A stretch of 64,000 bases of DNA. It comes from Pelecanus crispus. Taxonomy: Eukaryota; Chordata; Aves; Pelecaniformes; Pelecanidae. Positions 38,089 through 52,700 of this stretch are shown in pieces (position 1 is the stretch's first letter; every line of letters begins with the position of its first letter). A program made the position numbers and the translations under genes. The notes under the pieces are model-generated. The model did no database searches and was not told the origin of the DNA. It was given only the letters and a program-made list of their open reading frames with translations. The DNA is taken from positions 130,445,388 through 130,509,387 of the forward strand of contig NC_134644.1 of assembly GCF_030463565.1 (NCBI RefSeq), written 5' to 3'.

Positions 38089-38656
38089 TGTCATGGTTTA
38101 GCCCCAGCCAGCAACTCAGCACCACGCAGCCGCTCGCTCACTCCCCCTACCCCGATGGGATGGGGGAGAGAATTGGAGGAGTAAGAGTGAGAAACACTCC
38201 TGGGTTGAGATAAGAACAGTTTAATAATTGAAATAAAGTAAAATAGTAATGATAATAATAACAATACAATAATGATAATAATAATAATAACATACAAAGC
38301 AGGTGATGCACAATGCAATTGCTCACCACCCACCGACCAATACCCAGACAGTTCCTGAGCAGCGATTGCTGCTCCCCGGCCAACCCCCCCAGCTTATATA
38401 CTGAGCATGATGTCATATGGTATGGAATAGCTCTTTGGTGAGTTTGGATCAACTGTTCTGGCTGTGCCCCCTCCCAGTTTCTTGTGCACCTGGCAGAGCA
38501 TGGGAAGCTGCAAAGTCCTTGACTAGCATAAGCAGTACTTAGCAACAACTAAAACATCAGTGTGTTATCAGCATTCTTCTCCTCCTAAATCCAAAACACA
38601 GCACTATGTCTACTACTAGGAAAAAAATTAACTCTATCCCAGCTGAAACCAGGACA
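38089..38656 (-). mobile_element. Solo LTR, TGTCCTGGTTTC family, copy 2 (568 bp), minus strand
   Basis: On the plus strand it runs TGTCATGGTTTAGC to AACCAGGACA and is the reverse complement of the LTR at 7950-8521, nearly identical over its whole length by eye. It keeps the TATA box (rc of 38393-38400) and the ATTAAA signal (rc of 38220-38225). The CRE is changed at its CpG (plus-strand TGATGTCA, 38408-38415) and the terminal CCACGACA has become CCATGACA, so it looks somewhat more decayed. The flanking 5-mers, TGAAT and AGCCT, do not match, unlike copy 1. Confidence 0.9.
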
Positions 38657-41600
38657 AGCCTATGCAGATTTCTCTTGAGATTTACCATGTTGTTAACATC
38701 ATTGAAAACAAATTCTGTGTCAGTTCTAAAATATAAAATATAAACTGAAAAGTTAAAGCTATGTGATTTCTTCTTCTGCCTAGTAATTGAAACAAAGATC
38801 AGATACCAGGAGCTCAAATAAAGCTCAAGTACCTGGAGTGGCAAACCAACCTTTTTAGATAGGAATAGGGATTTCTGGTTCAGTCTAGAGGTAAGAAAAT
38901 CACAGCCAAGGAAAGAAAAGAAAAAGAGAAAAGGTAGAAAAAAAATGGGGTTTCCTCATGAAATAAAAAGTAGTATGTGTCCAAAACTGAATGTGTCAAA
39001 AACCTGAAGCAGAGATGTGTTGTCAAGAGCAGTGTTTACCAATGACAGGTATGCTCTCTCTCCTTCCCTCTCCTCCCTTGTGTGGTGCAACGTGGGGGAT
39101 GGCTCAGTCATGTGAGAGGAACAATTGCATGAATACTATGACAGAAAGAAATACTGAATTTCATACAGCTACAAGAATGACATTTACATCTTCTGATGGT
39201 AAAAATAGGAATAAAAACCACAAACATCATTTATTTTTAAGCTACTCCATCCTTAAGGAATAATTAACTTTCTGGCTTGGGCAGATTTACGCAGACCATC
39301 TGGGCTTAGAGATTCCAGGCTAAAATGGCATCAAGATGCACCGTGCAACTTTGCTTGGCTGCTAGAAACATCAAATTTTGTGTAATTCTATGGGTTTTAC
39401 TTACACACTTAGCCCAAGCAGCCATCCGCTATCATTTATTTCCATTTTACCCATTGACCTAGAACACCTTGATTCTGTTAATGTCAACTCTAATCTAGCA
39501 ATGTTGTATTTTGCCAATATCATTATGTGTCAGGCATGAATTTTTCACTTAGCAGTTAAGAGTTTTGCCTGGGCACAGCCTGTGATTTCTTTTCTGAGCT
39601 GTTCACCCAAAAGTATACACTGAGCATGGCTCTCTACTGTAAATAGTGAAACTATCTCCTGTCTTACAGGCTGGCCTCTCAGGTGGGTTCAGCAAGTTCC
39701 ACGGCCATTGTCCTCTACTCCTCTTTCCCCTCCTTGCACTATGCCCTAGTCTTATTCCTGTCCCGGTTTCTGCTTGCCCCATGTCCCACCCCACCGACAA
39801 TGCACTCTTTCAACACATGCGTCCCTTCCTCACCTGCTTGAAAGCTGCTGTTCTAATCAGGGGGAAAAAAAAAAAACACAACTAAACAAACAAAAAACCA
39901 AAAACCAAAGAAACCCTATAAATACAGAAATGGAACATGCCTCACACATACATCCACCATATCAAATGGCAGCTTTAACATAACCTTCTCTTTACAAATG
40001 GAAACAATTTGCTCCATTGCTCCATAATTTACATTTTATATTGTTCCCTACTTCTTTCACTGAAGAAGTAGCACTTTTGCAGCAACCAACAAAATCCTCT
40101 ATCCTTCTTCCTGCTCCTTTTTTATCTTCCTCATGATACCACTAATTTCTCTTTTTACACATCAACACCAGGATTTATCTATCCAACTTCATCAGTTTGA
40201 GACAATAGTGTTTTCATTGTAAACTCCCTACATATCAATGGAGAGAATAAGCACCTCCAGTTAGAGTTAGATTGCAGATTTTGGTTTTATGTGGACTCAT
40301 GGAATGTCTCCACCTCTCTCCTTTCCTTTACTATGTAGGGAAATCAGATAAATTTACTCTTAATTTAGATGGGATGCATTTAGCCCTAAACACATGACCA
40401 AATCCCAGGAGTGAACTCAACAACTCCAGCAATGCTGCTACTTAGAGAATGTTTATGAATATCTCAGTGTATAGAATTTGAAGCATTGCTTTTGAGGATA
40501 GAAATATAAACAAAAGACGCACTGCTCAAATTATTTCGCCAGCCTTGCTAATTGATTTTGGGCAAAGCAGCAAGTGACAAAAGTAACTAAGTGCTGTCAG
40601 AATTTACAGTTTTCTCAAGATGGGCAACAAGTTAGGTGGCACTACTGAAAATTTTACCTACACCATCTAGGGACTTTGGAAAGAGTAATTTTACTGTCTT
40701 ACAAATCATCATGATTTATTCAACAAGTAACATGTAGGAGAACAAGAAAAATCACTCAAATTACACAAGCTTTTTATTTCTATGGCCCAGAGCACAGAAA
40801 AAATCAGTTGCAATTTCAAAAATTGTCTATAGCTAGAGAACTATCAGATAAAATAAAGGATACAGAGTAGTATACATACAAGAAACAAATGCTACCACTT
40901 CTTTTTCACAAGAATACAAAGGATTTTCCAGAAAATCACTTACAAAAGAATTGGCTTCCTTTTGAGCACCCACAGCATGGGCTACACTGGCAATAATTTT
41001 GAGGTACACTGGCAGATTAAAGAAATTTTCAGACCATGTTCAGGTACCTTTTTGATACTGAACAGTCACTTTCCTACACAGACATAGGACTCAGCTCTCC
41101 TATACTTAATTAAAGATATCTGGAGACAAAGTCTGAGGGTGTTAAGTTCTGTCTACAGTACAAGTTAATTTTCTAAACTTCCTTACTATTTTCAAAGTAG
41201 ACTCTAATCTTTCCATCTCTGCTAAGATATAGCAGGAAAGTACTCTGAGCTGACCAGATAAATCCAGACTACTCTGAAAGACAAATGGTGCCTGATGACA
41301 GCATTTTATTTGGAAATAGCAGCTAGAACATTTAGCATTGCCTGGTCACACCAGAAGAAAAAAATCCTTCCTACAAAAATATGGGGGAATAGCTAAGCAA
41401 ACACAGGACTTCAATTTATGTACTACATATTCTTTCTAGCAGCTTACTAGCATTTCACTGATCTATTCTGAGGAAGTAGACAATTTACATCATATGAACT
41501 GTCAGTAGCAAAAGGCCAGTGGTGATCCTTACATGAGAGTATCACTGTGCAGTGTGCCTAGATAGTTCTGGTTGTCAACAGCACACAACAAGACACAGGC

Positions 41601-43431
41601 ACAACAGAAAAGCACAAGTTCTGCACAGCTTACCAAAACAGGTGTATGGAACTACTCATATATTACACACAAGGCTGTTTAATGATATGCTAAAATCCAC
41701 ACTATGGTATTGTTTTCAGACTGTCTACCTGGTTTTGCAGTTTTCTGACAGAATATCCTTCATAAGGCAATACAGTCAACCCTGATGATCCAGAGCATGT
41801 GAATAATCTCTGTAACTGGAGTAATCGGTTTTCAAATCACACCTGTGCTACAGAATAGAGCATTTTCCTAAGTGATGATCTATATAATTATCCTTAAGAT
41901 CAAAGGGTCAAGATATATGTGTTGCTATTGCAGAATAGATCTGGCACAGTGAATGTTGTGGACAAGTGTTGCTGAGTGCCAGATGGCATAAACGTAATGC
42001 TAATGTGATATTCTTCTTCTGCACATAACCGTAGCTTCACATTCTTTGAAGACACACACCACTGATGTGAATTAGTGCAAATCTGCCCCCTGCAGTCACA
42101 AGGCTCTTGCGAACATGGCCTTCATGTCTCTCATGTTTTATATCAGCTGATCCTTGTCATGATTCAGATATACAAAGGATATATGGCACAGATCTCTGGC
42201 ATGCAGGGACTCAGATTTGGCCAAATGGGAAGCAGGCCATACAGGACACAGAGAGAAGGTCACTTTCATCACAAGCCAAGACTGTGGGAACTGTTCTAGA
42301 CATTAGCAGACCTTTATGTAGAAGTTCAGCATGGAAAAAGATGCATAGCCTATTCCATGACAGCCAAAGTAAACAGTGCTAGCAGGACTCCCTTATTTCT
42401 CTATTTTTGTACTAGACATCAGCAATATTTGCCCATGTGATGGTGACATATATAAATTCAGTGCATAAAATACCACCTTGCTATTCATTAGCAATACTTT
42501 AATATTGCCAGTGATCCTCTCCTGTAGTGACCAGTTAGGCCAAAGACTGTTATGCATTTCTTTTTTAGGTATGTCATATTAGGGGAAGGCAGTCAGAGAA
42601 ACAAAAAAAAAAAATCAGAAAATTCTTAAAATACCAGAAGACTTTATTTTTTACAAAGTTACTGGGTTGGTATTTTTAATCATAGCCTGGTTTTCACTCT
42701 CAGACAATTTACTGTCACAGTACAGCAAGAATTCCTGGGTGTTTTGTAGTTTGGATCACTCCAGAGAGACATTGCCTTATCCATTTCTCTCTCCATAGCA
42801 AGTGTACAGTGCTCACATAGCTGCTTAGAGTCAGCCACAAAACACACACATCAAGTATGGCATTAGAATAATGTTGGGAAAGCATGGAAGATTTTTAAAT
42901 ATTTTTAAATAATAAAAAAAAAAACCCCAAACCCACATTCACTGTGTTCTGTCAACTTCAGAAAAAGTTAAGTTACACAGAACAGTTGTTTCCTCTATCT
43001 GATCTCCCATCACATACACAGCCACTAAGAGGGAAAGCCAAAACTATATAATGTGTCATTACCTATTAACACAGTCATATAACAGGGATATTTGGCTTGT
43101 TTGTGTCTGTTCTGTGCCTAGAACAAAGTGGTCAAGAAAGAGCCTTAATTTTAATAGTTTAGGGAATAGGGGAGAAGTGTCAATCAAAATATTTTTTATT
43201 CTTTACGCTGGAATAACAAAGTGGTTTCTTATAGAAGTGCATTTGCATCTGAAATTTCAGATACAACAAGGTTATTTGTATGGCATAAGTACAGTATCAA
43301 TAAAACTGCTTTTTCTTGTGGAAAAAGGCAGACCTATCATGTTTTACAGGACTACCTAATTATAGAGCGTAGCTGTTGCCAGTCTCCTCCTGAAGTCCTA
43401 TTTAGAAAAAAACAGGCAGAGTGAAAAGCAT
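38657..43431. other. Non-coding, no repeat recognised
   Basis: Frames do not exceed 95 codons. A-tracts occur at 39869-39880 and 42602-42613, and an A11-CCCC tract at 42914-42928. Confidence 0.55.
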
Positions 43432-43760
43432 AGGGTTTAGGGCCAGAAAGGATCATTAGATTACCCAACTTTTTATGTGTTGCAGGCCAAGATATCTTAA
43501 TATGTTTAGCTACTTACTAAGCCTAATAATTTATGAATTAACCTAGTACATTTTTCAGAAAAACCTCCATCTTCAATTCTTTTCTGATGTTTCCAGAGAA
43601 TCCAACGTATCTCGATAGATTAACTTTTTGAACAGATGATTGTGATTTAGGACTGTTCCAAATTTGAATCTGCATAACACCACCTTGCAGCTTTTGGTAT
43701 TTATTGTACCTCTCCATACAAATTTATGAAGTCCTTTTGTGCCTTTCCCTTGGGAAAGTA
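43432..43760 (-). mobile_element. Ancient CR1/L3-like remnant, minus strand
   Basis: The plus strand begins GGGTTTAGGGCCAGAAAGG and ATCATTAGATTACCCAAC, then TTGCAGGCCA. This follows the reverse complement of the 3' end of an old amniote CR1/L3 family (AGGGCCAGAAGGGACC-type). Skeleton matches go on as AGAAAAACCTCCATCTTC, GAATCTGCAT and TTATTGTACCTCTCC with many gaps. The similarity is from memory of the family and the right boundary is loose. Confidence 0.45.
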
Positions 43761-46700
43761 ATTAAACATGGAAATCTATTCATTACTTGGTAGCCTTTAA
43801 AAATCAACCAGGCAGACTGAGCCCTTTAATTCTGTCATTCTAACATATACTTTCTAACTCCCAGACATTTGTATTCCTTCCCTACTCTCTCTCTACTTAT
43901 GCAACAAATCTACATACCTTGGAGCTGTACAGATAAGATACAGATATGGAGCAATAAAGATAAGATAAACACTGTTATGCAACATATTACAAAGGTAGTG
44001 CCACTTTTGTCACTCAGGAAAAAGCTTCTCAGCACACCTAATATGAACCTAGAACTCTTCCCAGAGTTTTCAGGATGTAATCCTTCATTCTGTATATATG
44101 GTCTGTATTCCATATTTCTAGATGTGCAGCCTTAGTTTTGCTAATATTAAAGCAATGTTAAAACAGGCCTGTCTTATAAATCAGTCTGGTCATCAAATAA
44201 GCCATATGATTACAACATTTTTGTGATAACTTAACTTGACTGTTACCAACAATAGCTTCATACTTCCAAATCATAAATCAAAAATATTTAATAGGCTTTA
44301 AAAGCATTAATTTCTACATCGCCCCTTTTCAACAACTCTCTCATTTAATGACTTGTCATTCACAATTCCTTTAAGATCAGTCTGTTGGCTATTTGTAATC
44401 TGTCTAAATATGCCTTTGGATTCTACACAAACAAAATATAGAATATATAGAACATAGAAGATAAAATATAAGTGAGATTGTGGAAATGAGAAAGTTTATT
44501 AAAATGAGAAAAGAGCACATACTGCCTTCTTCAAGAACACCCGCTTGAATTCACCCAATCTAGCAATAAAACTCATACAGAAAAATGTGTCTAGAGTTTG
44601 GGGAAAAAAACCAGTAAGAGTCCTTACTTCATGTTGTGCCCCTAATATTGTCACTGTCAGTTAGGATCTCTCAGCCTGTGAGGCAATGACGTGAATAGAC
44701 ATGCTCTCCTCCCACTTCTAATCTTCTATTTTTCCAGACAGGCAGCCTGTTAAAACAAACTGCACTTCTCTCCTTATTCACATATCCAAGTTTGCACTGG
44801 GAGATGGTAAAAAGGTAGAGAGCATATATTTTTTAACAAAGACTGCAGCCACAGGAACACAGTGCAGCCTGATAATAGAATGCACTTTCTAAGACATGTG
44901 GTGGGATTGGAATATCTTGATTAAAAGCTGTGATGTTGCTGATTTCATTGTGCCTAGGCAAATCTCATCATTTTCTCCCAGTTCTCCAGGTCTCTTCTTT
45001 CCTGTGATTAGATGCCAGAAGGTAAAATAAATTAATTTAACTTTTATCAGTGATGGAGAATGATAAATCTTGTAGAGAGTGAGTCAAGACTCAAGTTCAC
45101 CTCCAAGTCTTTTTGTTACCATTGAATATTCTTTAGTTAACAAGTGATAGGAATTCTATTTAGGAATGACAGATTTAGTGTACAGACAGCTTCTTCGAGT
45201 GCAAGTTTTGACTAGATCTCATCTTCCTTGAGATATTTTGCAAATATCATGTTGCAAGGTATTATTAGACCTTATGTTGATTTAAAAATAAAAATTCCAC
45301 ATGACAAAAATATTATGGTACACGTGCCTCCTAGGGCTCAAAGCTAGCAATCACCATGATGGAGTAGATGTAAGTTATGAGATTTCCATGGAGGAAAGAA
45401 TACTGGACCAGTGAGAGAATGTTATAATCCAGCTGTAGCAATAATTCCATGTAGCTTTCAGTCAGTGAAGTCTTAATAAACTTAAACACTTTTGTAAGCC
45501 AGATTTATTGAAGCAGCTTCACATATTGTGGTTCTGGTTTAGGGTTTTCTATTCTGGGCAGAGCACCAACTGGAAAGATGCCTTGGAATATGCACTCCCT
45601 AGTCCACCACAGAGTCTACTGAAAACTTCACATACCTTTTCCTCTGCTTTTCCCTGTCCCCCACCGCAGGTATTACCAATGTTAAATAATAATGTAGTTC
45701 ACACATTTATGCTGGAAAAGTTAAAATTAAAACAAACCAAAAGAACTGTGTTTTATTCACCAAAAGAGGATGCATGTTACCAAGCTTACACCTGAGACAG
45801 CAGGTTTCTGACAGCTCCCGTGTGGGCTTGCCTTGAATATCTGGAAAAGTTTTTACAGTCCTGTTTATTCCCTTTTTTTAATTAGGAAAGAGATAAGTAT
45901 GTGCTGAATTTTGTATCTGCATATTTCATGATACATTTTGTCACTCATTCATGCCATCTTGGACTCAACTTTTTTTGGTTTAATATAATTTGCCCTATAT
46001 TACTCCCTCCAGAGCTCTAGGATGGCTTCTATTTAGATTTTACATTTTAGTAAAAGGAGCTTTTGCCTTTTCCATGATCACTTGTTCTGTCAAGAATATA
46101 GTTTTCTTTCCTCATCCCTGACTTATTCAGAGAAGTTTTTCCATTGGCATCTGCATTTCATTTCTGTTTACAAATTTAAAGGCATATAATTTAATTTTGG
46201 GAGTTTTAAGCATCATTCCCTCCTTTCAAACATAAACCAGTCTGGAATTCATCTCTATTCTTTCCAATAATAATTTACACGTATGAAAACAAAGCTTACT
46301 TCTCTTTCAAAGCACATTATTCTTCACCATACTGTAAGGTCTCCAGGATCTCTTGAGTCTAGGGAGATTCTAGTTCAGTTCTAGTCTAGTAAACTAGAAG
46401 CCATGCCTGAAATGCACTGCTTTGTCTCATGCTAAGACTCCATGTTCCTTGTTTCTTCTCCAAAAATCAGTACTGTGATGAAAAGTTAGAGTATGACTCA
46501 ATCAGTGCTTCTTGTTATTATTCAAAGTGAATGATAATTAAAATTGAAAATTCTCTCAGATTGTTACTATTAGTGATGCCTTCAAGTCTTAATGAAAAAT
46601 GACTACAAAATTCTTTCAATCCAAAGCCTTATTTGAGCAAAGTGGTGACAATGACCCTGGAACTCTCCAGGAAGAGTGAATTTGTGAGGAATTTGCATGG

Positions 46701-49700
46701 GGCCTGAAGAACTGGCCCGAGGATATCAGACAGTGGAGAACAAGGTAGTTCCCTCAGAAGTCTGGCACTCAATTTGGTGTCACCCTTCAGCCGTGAGACT
46801 GTGTATAGATTAACTGCAAGAATTCAAGGATTATGATGGTTACACTTACTTTGTTTGGGAAAATACAATGTAACTCCATAAACTGACAAAATCCAGTCTC
46901 ACCAAGAACAGTTCAGCCCCATATAAACTTAAAAACACATTTCTGTTATTCAGGTGGCGACCAAATATAAGCCGGTGACTTACGTGCTGTGCCAATCTGC
47001 TATGTACCCTGAATCTGTGTGTGATTGGTCATGTTCAAACCTATAGTGTTCAGAACCAGTGTTTTTATCCTTTGTACCTGGTTATCACATGTAAATACGC
47101 CATACGTCTGCTTAATGTGCCCTGGAAGCTGCACAGTTCATGTAAGGGAGGTACAAGTTAATCTCAGGGTGTGAAAAGATGAAGGAACTCTTCAAGAGCA
47201 GGTGAAATTTAAGACCCTTTTCCCCCCGTCTTGCAAACCCCAGTCTCTGATGTTAGTACTTCAATATCTTACCTTTCTTTGTGGCACAGGAATGAGAGAG
47301 ACCTCTTGAGACACAGAATTTAGCTATTATGGGAAGGCATCTTATAATCTTTTCATTCGTAAACATATTGAGTCCCGTCATAAAAATTGCCAGTTCCTGA
47401 TTTCCATAGGTCCTAAAGGGTCAGAGAGACAGCTTCCATTTCTGTGCATTGCTACTTTCGTTCTTGCACTGTCTCACTCCAGGTATCAGGAATGTTACCA
47501 AAAAGCACTAAGTACCAGCTCTAAAACATTCCCAGGAAATTAGAACTACAGTAAGAAATACTGAGGTCCGGACACCCTGACAGAGGCCATGCTGTAGCAC
47601 TGAGGCAGGTGCCACAAGGGAGCACTATCAGCAGTGTAGACAGAGCTGGTGTATGTCTTGTTCAGTTCCCTATGCAGTCAGCTGCAACCAGTTGTCACAT
47701 CTTATCTTCACAGTCCAGTTTTTAGACATTGATACAGTCCTATCTGTGCACAGAATGAAGGCAAATGGCAAATGTGGCAGCTTGGGTGCTGGACCTATTA
47801 GTTTTGAAAATATGGTTGGGCAAACTACAGCTTGTCTTACATAACCAAAAGCATGCTTGGAGGAAATCAATATTTATGTCCCTATCCCTTCATCTGGGCA
47901 TCCTGCAAAGGAACTGTGGAGGGTAAGTTCACTCATATTTCCACCTAAACATTCAAGGGGCCATGCAGAAAATGCATCAGTTATATGGCTCTTCACACCT
48001 TCTAGTTGGAGCAGGGAGAACACTGTAAGGCAGAGGCATATTTGCTGGGAGAAGTAGGCTTTAAAAGGGAGAAGAAAGGAAACACTGCAGTTTGTTCTCT
48101 CTCTTAGCCCTCTCTTAAGACCAAATGCAAAATATACACATCTCTTATGAAGCAAGATCAAAAACTGATCATCTTAAATATTTTTGTTGCTGATAAGGAG
48201 CCTCTCTGGGTATCAAAGATGAAAGTCAACCTGTGAAAGGTTGCTAATAGACCTTAAGATACTTAAAATTCAGTGTGGATGATCATAAAGCAATGCATAT
48301 GAGAAAAGTCATATTATGTACTTAAGCACACATATAATGATGGGCTTTGAGCCAACATTTTCTACCAAAGGATGAAGTCTAGAAGTTAAATACTTCCATG
48401 AAAACATACATTCATTACTCAGTGGTAACCAAAGTGAATGTTACTAGGAAAGGCATATCAGTTACATAAATTGGAAACATTTAATATATGTACAATTTAG
48501 GCAACGTGTTCTAAGAGAGTCAAATGGGATAAATGGAGTTCATGCTGCAGAGAACAGAAGAATACTGCAAAATGTGCTTCATAAGTAAGAGTGTATGACC
48601 ATCAAGGAACATTTCAAATAAAAGATACCAGTTTTGATTGTAGTAACTGAGGTAGTAATCATTCCTTGAACTTGTTGCTTCATATACAAAATGCAAAAAT
48701 TACCGTATTCAGTGTAAAACTGGACAGCAATTTCAATGAGAAGAATATTCTTCTTAGCAGAAATACCTTTAATAAAAGGGCACAGGAATTTTCTGATACT
48801 GCCAGTAAGCAAATGAATCGGATAGCAAAGCAAAGGGCAGAATTACTGCACTTCCATAGAATTATGGGAGTGATAAGGACAAATGAGCAGCAAGGCTAAA
48901 TTAATTATACTCATTACATTAAATAATGTAATTACATCAATAACACTCTACATGGATGGTAAAGTGATGCTGATATGGTTGAAAATAATACACATTCTTG
49001 GGTCAAAAAGCAAAATGCATGCTTTCAAATGGTATAAATTTGTCTGTCAAAGTATTTATTTTCTTACACTGAAGCTACAAGAAAACTTTGAAAAATTTTT
49101 GAACCCTGTTTTTCCCCTGAACTCAAGTCTTTTATGCCCTCATAAATCTTGACCTGGAGGATTTTTAATAATGATAGTTTATATTTGTTTTTTGAACACC
49201 TGTCTGTGAGCAGGTGATAAGGTTTTCGGATTCATGGGGACAATGAGGACATAATGTCCAAGACTGGGTGGTAAGCTCAGCTGTTAAGACAGTTAATGGA
49301 GGAGGAAAGAGATGAAATGTAGGCCAGCAGCAAATATTAGCATAGGGAGGTCAATCATACTCCAGTGCAAAAAGTGCCGCCTATCTTTACTCCTTTTATT
49401 TGCACCTCTCCTTTATTTCCCCTTCTTAGCAATCTTTCCCAGCCCAGGTCCAGTGCAGGTAGCACCTGGCCACGGGATGGTGAGAGCAGTGGGGTGTATG
49501 TCAGGCAGACACTTGCTTTCTCAGCATGGCAGCCACTCACCCTAGCCTTCTGCACCAACTAGATGTCACAGCGCACAGTCTCTCATGCTAAACCACCCTG
49601 TGCTGGGTTGTTACGGCATGTCTGGGAGCAATATCTTTATTTCTGCTGACCTATGCCAGCTTCTGACCCAGGTGAAACAGGCGTCTTGTGGCAGGGCAAG

Positions 49701-52700
49701 AGGATCAGGTGGGATCCAAAAGGATGTCTGTGAGGTGCTGGTTTCTTTGGCCAGGTTGAAATAATTAGGGTCTTTACATGAGGGGTCTCCTGTGCCCACT
49801 GTATTCCTCTATCTGGTCACCAAGCCTCAACGTCACCCTTCCTCGCCCTCCTCCCCCACAGCTGATAAACACTATAGCTATTTACATAACCTTTAAGATA
49901 TGATCTGAGCATATCTGAGCATGTTGGTTTTTGACATCTCAGTTACTCCATTGTCACTTTTACTGGTCATCACAAAAGGTGACCAGGTGCCTGTGTGCAA
50001 GGTGATTTTGCAAGTTTTTGCTTTCTGTATTTTTGTTTGTCCTCATTTTCAAGGTCTTTCATGGTTATACTTTTCTTTTTAAAACTAATGTCTCACTCCA
50101 TGTTGAAAGTTCAGTTTCTGACCCTTACAAAGTTTTTATACTGTCACTTATTGCCTATGTGGATTTAGAGTTGCAGTTTTTTGGTTTTTAGAAAAATTTC
50201 CAAGAATCCCCTCTCCGATCAGAGCCCCCATCATGGGAAGAGTTCCCTATAAAACTTTGTTTGGCTGCCTGTCATGCTCTCTGCTGTCAAGTCTCTCTCT
50301 GAGTGATGCCTTTAGACAGCTCACAATGAAGCCATTATCTACCTCACCAATCATCACAAGGTCATTGTTTCCATATACACCTCTCTCACACTGTTTTACT
50401 CTATGGCTTTAAACTCTTTGAGATGAGAATAGGGTCTTTGTTCTGCATTTGCATATCACCTAAAACACAGACTAAGACCCCTTCTACAGTGCTGTGATAA
50501 ATAAATAAGATAGTCAGCGATAAAGAGAGAAAACTGAACTTTGCTTTATAGTCTCCATTCACCCAGATCCAGGTTAAGTTGCTGGTAGCCTTGTGAACCC
50601 ATCTACAATACACCGGAGGATCAATATTATTTGCCTACAGTGGTTTTTTTTTTACAAATGCAGAAGTCTGGAGCAATGAAGTTCTTTGACAAAGGTGATC
50701 AGTTAACTGGAGTGAAAGATCAGGATGAGGCACTACTGTACCTGCTGGCCCTTTCCCTACCCAATATTGTCCATCAGAACATTAGATAGAACTTTTTGAG
50801 CATGCAAGGACAACATGGTTATGGGAAAAGCCATAAGCAGACCTTATTTCTGAAGCCAAAATATTATTTAGATTTAATCATATAGAAAAAATTAAATGAA
50901 AGCTGGAAAAAAATCATGTGTGAAATCATTTTAACTTGGAAAAAAAGTACAGCTTACTTAAAAGTGTATCATCTCCTCTCAGCTTCTATAGTACTTGGTT
51001 CTTAACTGTGTTTCCAATAACTACCCTCTAGACTTGATTCCTAAAATGTAGGCTCATTAACAAATTTTAGAACAGAAGGAATAAATGGTATGTTTCAGGT
51101 TAAATAGTAAAGTGACTACACTATGCTACTTTGTGATTTTTATACTACTAATTTTAGTAGCTTTGCATCTAAAAACTATGATGAAGAATGGTGACAGATG
51201 ACCATATAGAGGGAAGATACAGAAAAGCTGGTTTTAATTCCAGCCATTCAGAGCACCCTGAGCTTCAAAAAGTCTCTAGGGCCAATAGAAAGAAGAAATC
51301 CATACCACAGCTGTATCAAAGAATAACTTGCCTCCAGAAAAAAAACTAAGCCATACAACTTCAGGGAAATTAGAACAACTGGGGTTTTTTAGCCTCTTAC
51401 TCATTTCACACACACTTTTTTTTTTTCTTCACCAAGATCTTAACTTGTCATACTTATCTCTGCTTAGTATCTTCATAACATCTGTGAATCTTCCCAAAGA
51501 TGGGGAGTTGACCACTTATCTACTCAGTAGGAAGAAGATGCCTTTATTCTTACAAAGTAAAGTGAAGCTCTTGATTTCGCACATTAGATTTGAGCCCTAA
51601 AATTACATTAAATAAGGCAAATTAGTTTCTTCTGTTGGAATTCACAGTTCACAAAAAGCCACTGTCAGAAAAAACTTTTTTGTTTGTTTGTTTCTTCTTT
51701 CATTGTTCTCAGTCCCTTGAGGAGAGAAAGGAGGGACTTTTATAAAAAATTGAGAAGAAAACAAATCAGAGTGGAAATACAAAAGCAGGATTAAAGACAG
51801 AAGCTTTTCTTGGAGCCTCTGATCACTATTCTGGACCTCACCCTTTCTTCTCTGACTGCAGTGCTTCTTTTTTGGCCAATAATCCTCCTATGAAATATGT
51901 TTCTCACAGAGAAACCAGGTTCTCCATCTCACCATTAAGCCACTAGGATTTCCCATATGCTATTGTATCTTCTGTATAAATACTGCCTTCAACATGGATT
52001 AGAATGAGGCTTTGAAAACTTTGCTTTTACCAAAACATCATGATGGCAAAAAGTTTGAAAAATAACCATGTTAAGCATAAATACAAATGGCACAAGGCAA
52101 TCTTCTAGCCAGGACTACAGAGAGAGTAGCTACTTCAACAGCTGTGACTAAGGAGCCGGTTAGAAACAGCCGCTGTAATATATTGTTGCACAGACAAAAC
52201 ATGATAGTACCTGCAGAAGTTGTGGGTTGGACTGCCTGCTGCATCATAGGACAGTGCACAACTTTGATGCTGAAACACACTGAAAAATGTAGAAATAAGG
52301 GAGAAAAAAAAAAAACCCCACCTTTGGGTAATAGGGTAGCTGTTTGCTATTTGACAAGGAATCCCAGGGCAGAGCTTCCCTGCTATTCTGTAAAGGGAAA
52401 AGTGCTGCCCAAAGAAGTTAAGAGGCTCATGCAGCCCACACTGAGGGAAAGGATAGAGACAACATCTAATCTTGAGGGGATTAGTTTGAATGGTCAGTTA
52501 ATCACAAGAATTGTGATTTGGGCACAGTAATCAATGTGTGTTGTCAATTACTCTGGGCCTGACCATAAAACCTCACTTCATACCAGGTTCCTTGTAAAGC
52601 AATCATATAAGCTTGCAATAAAAGAGCTGAGACAAATGGGTAGCAAATGTCATCTCAGTTTGATTTTAAATAAGAAAGATGCACAATTCAAATTGTACTT

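Noticed and set aside
52087..52530. 147-codon plus-strand frame
   Set aside because: No recognisable domain, no promoter or splice signals, and an A12 tract within it.
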